Shown here: positions 38,316 through 49,990 of the stretch, in pieces
How the letters are laid out: each line of letters begins with the position of its first letter
Numbering within the stretch: position 1 is the stretch's first letter
DNA from: Pontederia crassipes
Lineage: Eukaryota > Streptophyta > Magnoliopsida > Commelinales > Pontederiaceae
Assembly: GCA_030549335.1 (NCBI GenBank)
Contig: CM060189.1
Coordinates: 29,783,001-29,847,000 of the forward strand
DNA length: 64,000 bases
Direction: 5' to 3'
Translations under genes and position numbers: made by a program
Notes under the pieces: model-generated
What the model was told of the DNA's origin: nothing
Databases searched by the model: none
Seen by the model: only the letters and a program-made list of their open reading frames with translations

Positions 38316-38689
38316 TTCTACCGACACCATCGGAATAGAAAAAGACTGAAAATGTTTGAAGAAGGTACATTTTTCCCAAAGACAATAGAAGAATCAAGTT
38401 ATTATCATATACTTTAAATGCAACTGCATTATTATCAAGTTCATCAATCAATCATCAAAACTTTTACTATAGTGCCGAATCAAGTTAGTCCATATAATTC
38501 CTTCTTCTTTTTTCACCATATGGATACAATTGTAATGTGTAGAATTTTATCTTATTTCAAGAGAAGAATCTTATTAACTCCCTTAAATTTGCTATTATAG
38601 AAAGATATGATCTTTTAATAATCATTTGTAGGAAAACTTATTGGATAGCCTAAGATAGAACCATACAGTAAACATCTCTATCTTTCCTC

Positions 38690-39550
38690 CATTCTTCATT
38701 ATCTTTTTGCTTTATTTTTTTATTTTTTTATATTTTTCTTTGTCTTTATGCATTATAATAACTTAAGTCTATTAATTATGATCACTTATGTGTATAAATT
38801 ACTTTTTTAATTTAAAAAGTCACATATTTTAGACCTACCTAACTTCATTAATTGTTTTTTATTAATATGAAGAGTCGTAATTATTTTGAATTTGGAAGAT
38901 CACATATGTTAACCATATGACCTTTGATTTATGTTAATCATTTGTGCATTAAATTTTAATATCATGATTACATATTCACACATTACATATTGACTCTTTA
39001 TATTTCATTAATTGTTTTATGCATAATAAAAAATAATAATATATAAATGATCCTTAATTAACGTGTATTGAATTTAATATCATGATTAAATTTTCATAAA
39101 ATACAAGTTGGTTTTTTTATATTCCATTATATTTTAAATCATAAAAATAGCAATATATAAATGTATCATCCTTCCTCCATTCTTCATTTTCTTTTTTTCT
39201 TCATTTTTCAATTATTTTAATATTTCTTTTTGGCTTCATTCATTACGATAACTTAAATTTATTAGTTATGATAACTTAAGTCTATTAATTATTTTTAAAT
39301 TTTCAAATTCACATATTTTATATCTACTTCACTCAATTAATAATCTTTTTTTTAAATATGAAGAATAATAATTATTTTAAATTTCAAAGATCACATATGT
39401 TAATCATATATATGACCTTTTGATTTATGTTAATTATTTGTATATTAAATGTTAATATCATGATTAAATTTTCATAAATTACATATTGAATTTTTATATT
39501 ACATTGATTTTTTTATCTATAATAATAACTTTTAATAACACATAAATGCA
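38690..39550. repeat. Tandem duplication with a period of about 480-490 bp
   Basis: Blocks near 38691 and 39173 both start CCTCCATTCTTCATT. Later blocks near 38896 and 39386 share GATCACATATGTTAA, TTGATTTATGTTAAT and TTAATATCATGATTA. Two diverged copies follow each other. Confidence 0.75.
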
Positions 39551-39656
39551 TTCTTTGTTTAATATTTTCACAATATGACCTCTTTGTTAATTGCGTGAAT
39601 ACAATCCTAAGCTATATCATAATTTAGATTATATGGGATTGTATCCTAATATTTGG

Positions 39657-39693
39657 TACAACAACAAAGTCTTATCCCACTAGATGGGGTCGG
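39657..39693 (-). repeat. 3'-end fragment of the SINE family seen at 51799
   Basis: Reads ACAACAACAAAGTCTTATCC and then CACTAGATGGGGTCGGCT, the reverse complement of the SINE tail (AGCCGACCCCACCTAGTGGG then ATAAGGCTTTGTTGTTG). Only about 35 bp remain recognisable. Confidence 0.6.
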
Positions 39694-40582
39694 CTAAATA
39701 TTTGGTACAATATCATAAAATTAGTTACCTGAACATATACAATATAAAATTAGTTACGTAAACATATCCTAATATTAATTTTTATCATATTAAAATTTTA
39801 ATAATGAAATTAATAATAATAATTTATGTAGAATCCTAATATATATCATAGTTTAGATTTTATATGATATACGTATCCTAATATTTAACATATCCTAATA
39901 TTAATTGCAACTATAATAAAATTTTAATATTGTAATTAATAATGATCAGAATTATATATAATCTTAATTTTAAATATTAGTTTTAATCTTGGTAGAAGGA
40001 GACTCAAATAGTCATTAAAAATAGGATAAGAATGTTTGCATCCTAATATTTAATTTCGGATATGTTTAAGAAGAAATATTAATAACAAAAGTTAGTTATA
40101 TCAGATAATCATATACGTAAATAAATGATTTTCTTAACTAATCTTAATCTATTTCAAATTCTAATCATAGTCACAATATGCATAAGAGTGGTCAAACCGA
40201 AATATTAATAATAAAATATCAGATAACATCAAGTCATTTTTAACCAGTCTTAATTTATGTCAAATTCGAATCATAGTCCCAATATGTAAAGTCATTTAAT
40301 AAAATTAATATTTAGATTAACGATCCTCTATTTTGAATACTAGTGTATAAAAACGATATATATCTCAATATTTGACTTTGGATAGTTTAAAAATATCCTT
40401 TATATTCTAATACTGAATCTTATATATATTTCTAAGCAATACATCTATCAAAGTAAATCTCATGTTAAAACTAACGATATTAATATTTAATTAAGTAATT
40501 ACATGGAAAACTCTTATAAATATTTTTGGGGTAGCATATATAATTATAATCCTAAAAATAATTCTAATTCATTAGGGTAGTA

Positions 40583-41220
40583 ATTGGAAACAGAATCGTG
40601 GTTCCTTTTAAGTTTTCGATGAATAGTTGAATTGACAAATTAATTTGATGTGTGTTTGAATAGAGTGGAACATAATAATGATGATGATGATGAATTTTAT
40701 ATGATAGAAAAAATTTGATGTGATAGAATGAATTTTTTGTGAGATTTAAATTAAAAATGATTATTATAATTATAAAGTATAATAAATTTTATTATTAATA
40801 AAATAAAATTATAAAATAATTTTTTATGAAAAAAATTGTTAAAGAATGTTATTTAAATACAAAATGTTTTTAATTTTATTTAAGGAAATATTAATTTTTT
40901 AATGAAATGATAAGTGATAAATAATATTATATTAATACTTTACTAAAAATATTTTACATATAATAAATAAATTATTTTATAAGGGTAATGTGTGAAGTGA
41001 AATAAAATAATAAAAGAAAAGAAGAAAGAAAAAACAAATAAAAAAATCACGTCATGGAAAAAAGTGGACACTTGCTACAGTGCTCTGGTTTCACAAAAAT
41101 ATGAAATCGAAGCGTTGGATGTTTACGTGAGACCTTAATTTCACCCTACGGTTGCTTTGGCCGCATTTGATGGAACTTTGGCATAGTTCCATCCCAGTTC
41201 TGTCGCCAATCGGGCCTATA
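40583..41220. mobile_element. MITE-like element with imperfect terminal repeats
   Basis: The left end ATTGGAAACAGAATCG and the inverted right end ATTGGCGACAGAACTG match in 12 of 16 positions. The interior is AT-rich with an AAAGAAAAG block before a GC-richer right arm, the same organisation as the MITEs at 52741 and 58638. The target duplication is not clear. Confidence 0.45.
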
Positions 41221-42039
41221 TAGATAGTATTAATATTTGAAATAGATTGAGATTAATATTATATTAGGATTAGGATTTGCATTCGCCTTAGGATCCTTGA
41301 TCCTTCCATGTATTACAATTTTATATATCTAAGTATTTCCATAGAATCACACGTCAAATAAAGTTAGGATTTTATATATAACATAATCATAGTTTTTATA
41401 TATATATAATAAATAAAATTATGAAGTTATAACATAATAATAGGTATTACTAATAATAGATAAGATTTGCAACATATTTCATTTCAGATTTGTTAAAATA
41501 AAAATATTAATGATAAAGGTTAGTTATATAAGATAATAATATATATACAATTGAAAGTTAAATGATATTAATATTTTCCAACTAATCTATATGGACGCCA
41601 CTTTAGTTCTACAATAAAAACTGAACATTACAAATGACAATATAAGTAAAAAAAAAATCCTTAGTCAAATTAGGAAATGGCAATATAAGAATTGAACTTT
41701 AGTCAAATTAAGATTAATCTTTACTTTTTATTAGGGGCATTCTCTTCACCCTCAAACATTAACACAACCGTTAAAAAAATAGGAAAAAATCAGAAAATTA
41801 ATCTTGAACAGCGAAAAAAAATTGGAGGTCCGACGGGCGTGGATGGAGGAGGGCGGTCCTGTCCCTTTAAGGGGACAGGCTCCCATTAAATTCTTAAGAT
41901 TAATCTATCCTTATATTTTCTCTTTTAGAGATAAGGGAGAAGTATGATAATTTTAGAGAATAACAAATATCTTATAATGGTTTGTTGTACAAGGTAACAA
42001 AAATTTAAAAAAAATGGATAACACAATTAATTAGAATCA

Positions 42040-42720
42040 GATTTTTTAGTATGATTAACATAAATAAATTTTCTTTCTAAACAATAATGTACAAGTAAAT
42101 AGTACTTCATTTCTAAAAGATATTTTGTGTTATAATTAAAAAATAACTTAAAATAAATAATTTAATTTGAGTCTAAATAAGATTAAATCTTTAATCTCTA
42201 AAATATAATGGACAAGTATAATAAAATAAATAATATTATATTTTAAAATGTATTATTTAATAAATTAAAAATGAATTATTCAATTTGATTATGATTAAAA
42301 TAAATAATATTTCCTTTCTCAAAGTATCATGGCAATATAATGAAATAAATAAAAATTTTTAAAAATAATAATTAGTTATGTTTGACATTAAAAAATAATT
42401 AAAATTTAAAAAATCGAGATCAAAGTAGGATTAATTTTTCCTTTTTAAAAGATAATGGACAAGTCTAATAAAAAAGTAATATTTCCTTCTTAAAAGATAA
42501 CATATTATTTCATAAATAAAAAATAAATATTCAATTTGAGTGTGATTAAAATAAATAGTCTTTTCCTTTTAAAAGGAAATGTACACATATAATAAAATAT
42601 TATACTATTTCATTTTTACTAGATATTGTTTTATTTCCAAAATTAAGAATTTAAAACAAATAATTCAGTTTGAATCCAATGAAGATTAATATTTACTTAT
42701 AAAATAAATAGAAATTATAA
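42040..42720. repeat. Diverged AT-rich tandem array near the second Helitron end
   Basis: Five or six loose copies of a unit of roughly 110-140 bp, each with TTTCCTTT...AAAAGATAATGG.CAAGT.TAATAAAATAAAT and later TTCAATTTGA.T.TGATTAAAATAAAT. Tandem repeats close to the 3' end are common in Helitrons. Confidence 0.6.
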
Positions 42721-42944
42721 ATCAGAAAATAATTATATTTTGGGAAAATACTTAATTATTTCATAAAAAAATAAGTAGAAGTTGGGATCTTATAGTAGAT
42801 TTAAATTGAATTAAATTTTTTTAAGACTGTTGTATTTATTACATTTAAATACTAGTAAATTAATGTTGATAATTATTATAATATTTTAATTATATAATAT
42901 ATTATTGTAATATCCGTCATTCGTCGCACGGGATTTAACACTAG

Positions 42945-44352
42945 TTCTATATTTTAAGATTAACACATTATTTTAGCTAACATCTCCACGACATTGTAGT
43001 GATTAAGTATCTAAAACTTACTATTGGTGAAAGCTTCATCTTGACTTAATTATCTTTTAGTCACACTAAATCAATGTATTTAATGAATGTTCAATTGAAA
43101 AATTATCGTGGAATAATTAGCCAATATAGATAGTATAGGCTCTTGTTATTTTTTTTTATAGTGACACTCTATGTTTAATATGCTTCCATTAAAATTATTT
43201 GCTTCACTGTCATTGCAATAAAATTGTGGCATAACATTAGTAATGGTCCACTAGCTACATCAAAAATTAGTTATACAAAAAGAGAGTACAACAACTTTGG
43301 AAATAGAAACGGAGTAGATATACATGGAGATATGTATGCACATCAAACATCAATAGCGATAGCATGGAGGAGTAGATATACACGGAGCTATTATTTTCAA
43401 AGAGAGTGCAACAACTTTGGAAGAAAAAGACTTAACTACGATAACTTAGTGAAAGTCCAGTTTCAATTGTCAAAATATTCGAAATGGGAGATGAACTAAT
43501 TCGAATTAGATAAAATCGAGTTGAACAAAAAATAGTTGAAGTTAATTTTCTGAAATACAAAAAATTACATGAAAATAAAATATGAATAAGAAATTGTAAT
43601 AATAAAATAAAGGTGGAAGAATACAAAGTATAATAAATTGGAAAAGAAAATAAATTATGGAATGTGAATTGTAAAAGAAAATTAGATTTGAAATTTGTGT
43701 TGAAAAAATTAAGGTGAAGGAATAGAGAGTATAACAATTAGTCATGTATGTTTAAGAAATATAAATATGATGATTATTAATTAAATAATATAATGTATAT
43801 TCAAGATATATATAATAAAATACACAATTTTTAACTAAAATAAATATAATAATATAATATTAATATAATATATTTTATCGAATCGGGATGCGATTCGAGT
43901 TTTGTCTGGCCCAATCTTGACGTGATTATCCATCCGGTCGAAAAGAAATCGATAAATCCAAATCGGACCGGTGTGACAGTCGTGCTCACCCTTAAAGACA
44001 GCACACTGAGTCATCAACTTTGCAAATCAAATTCTCTCTCTCATTCTCTTGACCTTTGAGTGAGAGGAGTGAGAAGATCCCAATGTAAAAAAGAGAGGGT
44101 TTTCTTTTCCATTTGAGAATTCACGGTAATGAACGTTTAAATCTTTAGCATTGAAAATATTGTATGGTTTTCTATGAGAAAGAAAATGTGTGATAACTCT
44201 GGAAACATAGAAAAGATAATACCGGTGGACTTTGGCACAGGAAGTTCAGTGAATCTTTTGAGATTCTCAAGATGAAGATGTGAATGAGTCAAGGAGTTGG
44301 ATCCTCGATGAAGAGTATAGTGGAGAATTCACGTCTTCACGAAGATGGGCAG
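42945..44352. other. Intergenic, AT-rich
   Basis: No gene. About 43840-44000 contains moderately GC-rich transposon-like text (GGACCGGTGTGACAGTCGTG, CTCACCCTTAAAGACAGC), but no element ends were matched. Confidence 0.4.
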
Positions 44353-46259
44353 TGTAACACCTAGAAATAAAATAATATAATATAAAATATATAAATAAAT
44401 AATTAAATGAATTAGTAGGTGGATAAGATCAAGAGAGGACAAATTTAAATGGATAAAATTATGAATAAAATTAAAAAAAATAATGTAGTCATCTCTTCCT
44501 ACCCAAACCCCTATATAAAGAGCCCCTCCCCTGAGTAAACTCTTTTCCTCTTTCTCATTCCTCTCTCTTCCTCTCTAAAGCCATCTATCCAGCAAAGAAG
44601 AAAGGATTTCAGCAAGGTGCTGCATCAAAGTTATCTACATTTTTGCACCTTTTTAATCCTTAAATCCATTACTCACTTCTTCTCTCCAATTGAATGTCTT
44701 TCTAGGTGGAGAACAATAAGGGGAAGTGTTCTTAGTGATTGGAAAGGCTCAAACTAGGAGCAACCACGAAATAAGGTGGGTGATACCGAAATTCTCTATA
44801 TAACACGATTAGAAATTGATTTGGAATTAGGGTTCTTAGTATGAATAGTGTTCTTGATGGAAGAGAAGTATGAAATGAATGATTGATTGCTTTTCATCTG
44901 TTTGATGCATGTTCTATGATTCTTATGATAGTAGATATATTCTGTATTAATCATTTATGCTTAGATGTTTGATTGTATGCCTTGATTTTGTTTTTTGATT
45001 AAAAATTGCAAGTATATCAATTTTGTTCGTGTCTGTTTTCATGCAGACCGGTCGATCGATCATGTATATCGGTCGACCGGTGATGAGGTTATCGGTCACC
45101 GATCAATCTTTCCAAGTCTTGTATCGTTCAACCAATCGGCCGATCGAAGCTCCTTTTTAGTCTAAGTATTATCGGTCGATCGATCCAGAGATATCGGTCG
45201 ATCTGTGTGTAACTTGTTCATTGTATTGTGTAAAGGCCAACCGGTCGACCGATCCAGAGATATCGATCGACCGGTGTCCGAAGAACGGTCGATCGACCAG
45301 TGAGGATCTGTCGACTGATATTTGTCCAGATTGCATATTGATTCCTATTTTGATTGAGATTCATGTTATGCTTGTGTTGTGTCACTCCTTACTGTTTGAC
45401 ATGTTATGTGATTGCATCATTGATCTTGTTTTTATTTGTCATATGATTCAATCCTATCATGGTATGCAAGTATGACAAAGTGCTAAAGTGATTAAGTAAG
45501 AAAGACATGAATATGTTTATGAGAGTGGTGGTCAGAGCTTATGTTAAATGCTTCATATTAGGGTCTCTCCCTTAGTCATGGTTTGATCTATCATTAGCTC
45601 TTGCTCTGACGTAAAATCCCCCTAGGATGAAAACACCCAAAGACTTCTAATGTTAAGTGAAAGTAAGAGCACAAGAATCATGAACATGATGAATAAAGCA
45701 TGATTATTGATTCAGTATGATCTCTGAAATCTTTTATGATTGACTCATAATCTCTATCTCTATCATCAATGGATATATCAATCAAGTGATCTTATGCTCT
45801 TAAATCTGATCTTATTATAAGTGATTATTAATTATGTCAATTGCTATTTAATTTTATGCATTGTGCACTTATGGATCCCCACTAGGCTGTATAGCTTATG
45901 GGAGGGTCTCATTCTCTGTGTTAATTTTCACAGGACCAGGTCAGTGATTGTATTGAGATCGTGTGCTGCGACCAGCGATGTTAAAGCACATGAACCAAAA
46001 GAGAGCCTAGTTATCTTTATCTTTATTTTTTGTATTATGAGCTTGATGTAATTCAGACATTATGACTATCATGAACTTTGTAATATTTTGGGACTTTCAC
46101 TTTTATGATATTTCTATCTTTCCTTCTTTGCTTTTATTATTGGCATGCCATTATTTTTATTTGAGATTTGGGTCAAGTTTAAGTCAATGTTATTGGATTT
46201 TCGTAATGTATTCGAATAGATTCTCGTCACGTGGCGTTGGTCGATTTGAAGACGTTACA
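44353..46259 (+). mobile_element. Probable solo LTR of about 1.9 kb
   Basis: The sequence opens TGTAACACC and closes GACGTTACA, so the ends TGTAAC/GTTACA are inverted as in LTRs. A TATA box (CTATATAAAG at 44511-44520), followed by a pyrimidine-rich start region, lies about 160 bp in, as a U3 promoter would. No gag or pol frames occur next to it and no second LTR is seen, so it is read as a solo LTR left by recombination. The flanking 5-mers GGCAG and GGCGA agree in only three bases, so the target duplication is weak and the call remains provisional. Orientation is inferred from the TATA box. Confidence 0.55.
45046..45315. repeat. Cluster of about ten CGGTCGAYCG-like words
   Basis: Words such as CCGGTCGATCGATCA, TCGGTCGACCGGTG and CCGGTCGACCGATCC recur every 20-40 bp inside the putative LTR, often preceded by CCAGAGATAT. 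Each is nearly palindromic. Confidence 0.8.
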
Positions 46260-47449
46260 GGCGACTAAGAGACCGGTGGTCGGATTTTTATTTTTCCGAT
46301 GATAGAGAGGTGAAGAAGTCCACTGGCGGCGCTTCTTGCATCCGTGGTTTCAAACTTTCAATATCAACATGTCATCCAAAATCACGATATTGATATGCAT
46401 GTGTGTATCATTTATAGGCAGGACCTTTCCAATTTTTGAGTTTTTTTCGTTGCCACCTCAAATTTCGAGAAGTAAGTGCACCTTTAATCATTGACCATAA
46501 AGTGAAGTCTCGACTCACCATCGAGTCCGACTAATCTAATGTCAAATTATTACTTTCCTCTCAAATTATTGAAGTAGATATGCGATTATTATCTATGCGT
46601 TTTTATTTAAATTAGAATTTTGAAGCAAACAAGAAAATGTTGTATTCACACTACTGTGAAAACCATGTAGTTTGAGATTCACAACTTATTATTATTAATG
46701 TGTGATTGGTGGACCGGAGAAATGAATGAATTTTTCATCACGAACAACGTCTATATTTTCTATATTTTACATTTATCTTTAACGGTTACTTCCAGAATGC
46801 CCTGCATAAAATTGGAAAAGAAAAATTCACATGATTAACTATGACACCGGTGCGGTCTTAAATTCTTTCAGAAAAGTCAGTCGATAATCCACATCCAATC
46901 AAATTCATGCATTGATAACCTTTCATTTTCTTTCCCTTTTTTTTATATTTTCTTGTTCTTCTTCCCTTTGGCTCTGGCTGATCCACCAATTAAATCATCA
47001 GCGGAGCCCACATATTATGAGCAATTCAAAACAAAGGAAGAACGTCGAAGAAGATTTATTAATTCATTTTGATAGACTTGTGGTCCCTTTCTTTTCCCAT
47101 TTGCAAATAGAAAAATAGGGATTATCAACGAGATTGAGTGAAGCGGTAATTCATTTCTCATCGTTTAAAAATGATCTCGAATTTGAGTTTCTACGAATGT
47201 AAAAAAATTTTGAATTATTTTCTCAAACTACTCCTAAACTATCACAATTTTCTAAATCTAACTCCAAACTCCGAACTTCATTTTTTGAGTCAATTTTTCA
47301 ATTTGATTCTTTCATCCGATTCAGTTAATTTTTCTGTTATCTTTAATTTTTTACATTTATGAAAAGTCTATTATACTCATGTTACAAGTGCTACTTTATT
47401 TTTCTTAAAATAATATATAATAAAAATATTAGAAATAATTAAAAAAAGT
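46260..47449. other. Intergenic
   Basis: No gene or complete element recognised. Short open frames are AT-rich noise. Confidence 0.45.
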
Positions 47450-47690
47450 CATGGCTTTGGAGCGAAAGGGGGGCGTCGGCCCCCCTTTTCTCCCTCACGT
47501 GCGGCGAGGCAGGGGGGCTGAACGAGCTCGCCAGCGCGGGCGAGCTCGCTTCGGGGGACGCCGACCCCCCTTTCTCCCTCGCGCGTGGCGACTTCGGTGG
47601 GGTCGACTCAAGTCGAAAAATTTCGACCGTAGGGTCAGGTCATCGGGTTCGCGGGCCGACCCGACCCACTGAACACCCCTTATCAATTCT
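47450..47690. repeat. GC-rich island with duplicated palindromic blocks
   Basis: GGGGGGCGTCGGCCCCCCTT then TTCTCCCTCACGTG recurs about 85 bp later as GGGGGACGCCGACCCCCCTT then TCTCCCTCGCGCGTG. Each block is itself a near-palindrome. The island lies in sequence that is otherwise about 75 percent A/T. Frames across it do not look like a gene; transposon origin is likely but unproven. Confidence 0.6.
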
Positions 47691-49291
47691 TCGACTTATA
47701 GACTGTATGCACAATCGTCAGTGGATCAATTCTCCAACATATAGACTGTGTGCATAATCGTCAAGGCCAGCAGGTATCGAGAGGCCTAAAGCAAGATTAT
47801 ACGATGAGACCTTTTATATAATATTTTTTTATTTAATTTTTAAACTTTTTTAGATGCAAAATTATTAATAATATTTTTATAACTCACTTCTCTTAATTAG
47901 TATAAGGTTACTAAGTCATTTAATCTTTATTGAGCATTGTTGATCTTAAATAAGAAATTCTAAGGAAGAATTTTCTTGAGACATTTTATAACAAAGAATT
48001 TCCCTAGAGTCCCCTTATGAAATTTAACAAAGAATCAATTGTTTTTTAAAATTTTGTTTGAATAATCAGATTAATTATCTAGATAACATTTTTTTAAAAA
48101 AATGATATATATATTCACAAAATATGAAATATGTATATTTATTAACCCTGAATAGAAGATAAACAGAAAAGAGATTTGGAATGATATGATTTGGATGTGC
48201 TCAAATGAGTTAGAAAAATTTGAAAAAAAAATAAAACAATATGATTCTAGAGGAGATCTTCACCCTTCATCTTAATTATTTTAGAAAGAAGTTGGAGTGT
48301 AAATAAAAACAAGTTAACATGCTTTCAAATTTTTGGCCATAAATGTCTTAGGAAAAAGATTAAGAAGATTGTGACATTTTATGTAACAAAAACAATATAT
48401 CAAATAATTAATTATGGATTGCTTGCCAAATTTTAAGGAGCATTAAAAAAATATTTGAGCACATAAACCTAAAAAGGAGAGAGAGAGAGAGTCAATTAAG
48501 ATTCTCGTTAATGAACAAATCAATTAACGAGAAAAGATTGATTGGAGCAATCATGAGGCCTAAAAAAATGTATCAAATTTGTTTATTGTTATAACTTATT
48601 ATTGACAACTTTAGATATTTATAATTATATGCTCAATATGATTAATAGAAATATATAATAATTAATTATAATTGAGCCTCAAATAATTGGGGGCCTCAAA
48701 TAGTTGGGGCCTAAAGCAAGAGCTTTGGTTGCTTTAAACTAACTAAAAGAATAAAAAAATTAGAGACTTATATATGCAAATAAGATAGTTCTTAAAAAGG
48801 TCCACTACTATCTTAATGACATGTTTTTAGTCTTGTGATGATGAAAATTAAACTTCCAAATTTTATTAAAGATTGATTCAAAGAATAATTCGAATTTGTG
48901 AATATTTATAAGGACAATGCAGAGAATTAAAATGGGTTCACATTTTTTCCAAACGAGCCCAAAAGAAAATAAGCTCAATTTCAGAAAAAATAAAAAATAA
49001 ATCTAAGTGAAACATTTTCCAGAAAATTAAATTCCTGATTTGATTTAGAAAATTATTTTCCAAGTACTAATATTTAGATTTTTTAGAAAAAGGGATAAAT
49101 TAAAAATACAGGACATGAGCCATTCAAAATAAATATACTCCTAATTTAGTAAATAATTTTTTAGATAAACTTACTATCACTTTTTGCAATTATATGCGTA
49201 ATTTGAAATAGTTATGAATGCAATTTGAAAATAAAAAGTATTTGTAACTGCCATAAATTGAAGTCTTAATTTTGATAAATTTTTTATGAAA
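47691..49291. other. Intergenic with likely transposon debris
   Basis: GAGGCCTAAAGCAAGATTAT near 47780 and GGGGCCTAAAGCAAGAGCTT near 48706 bracket about 930 bp of AT-rich sequence in direct orientation, suggesting remains of one element. No coding sequence recognised. Confidence 0.4.
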
Positions 49292-49410
49292 AATGATTCA
49301 TCCTCCTAACTTATCCTCTAAAAATCCTCCTAACACTCCATAAAAATTGATAAAATTATACCATATATTTTAGGAGAATTTTTAGGAGGATTATTAGGAG
49401 GATTATCATT
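49292..49410. repeat. Foldback repeat upstream of the MACPF gene
   Basis: Arms of about 40 nt: AATGATTCATCCTCCTAA then CTTATCCTCTAAAAATCCTC on the left, and the inverted AATGATAATCCTCCTAATAA then TCCTCCTAAAAATTCTCC from the right, around an AT-rich loop of about 40 nt. The TCCTCCTAA word is also repeated within each arm. It lies about 600 bp upstream of the MACPF start codon. Confidence 0.7.
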
Positions 49411-49990
49411 ACTTAATTTTTATTTCGGCAGAAAAAAAGTGAGAGGATGAGATGAGGAGAAAAAGAAAAATCCTATGAAAGATCATCGGGCAATCTTGTT
49501 GACTAATTCCAAGAGTCAAAGCAGAGACAGCCAAGAAAGATCTCCCCGTTTACTAATTAACGCAATTAGAACAGAACACGAGGTTTCACTCCCAGGGAGA
49601 AGTTTACAAAGCGGCGAAGACCACTTTTCCAGTTTCCCTCGTTCCCACTTTTCCTACTTATCATCTGATTTGCTTCTTTTTTCCGCTTTGCGCAATTTCG
49701 TCTCTCTGTCTCTTTCTCTCTCTCTCTTGCCTGTTCATTTTGTCCCTGAAGTTTTACTTCTTCGGATCCGAGAAACAGAGTATCCAACCTAACTTTCTGG
49801 CAAAAAGCGTCGATCTTTGACCCCCTTTCGATGGTCTCCGAGGCAGCCTGAGTAGGGGAAACTTGCACTTTTGCGCCAAGAGCCCTTAGGGTACTCGATT
49901 TGGTTCCGGCCGTTGCTGCAGGATCCTATGAGCGGATAAAGATCCCTTTTTTTATTGTGTTTTTCGGGTCTCTGGTGCCTTGACCGAGAG

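Larger units (their letters stand above)
38316..42944 (+). mobile_element. Probable second Helitron-type unit ending at 42944
   Basis: The right end is clear: CCGT...ACGG hairpin-forming sequence at 42914-42931, then TTTAACACTAG ending at 42944 and followed by T. The last 20 bases are an inverted match to the end at 32141 (CTAGTGT.AA...CCCG.GCGA), so both belong to one family but point outward in opposite directions. No Rep/helicase sequence is seen. The interior is very AT-rich and contains tandem duplications and a MITE-like element. The 5' end was not found, so the left boundary given is only an outer limit. Confidence 0.45.

Noticed and set aside
47451-47686. Open frames across the GC island
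   Set aside because: Both strands are open because of GC-rich palindromes; no domain.
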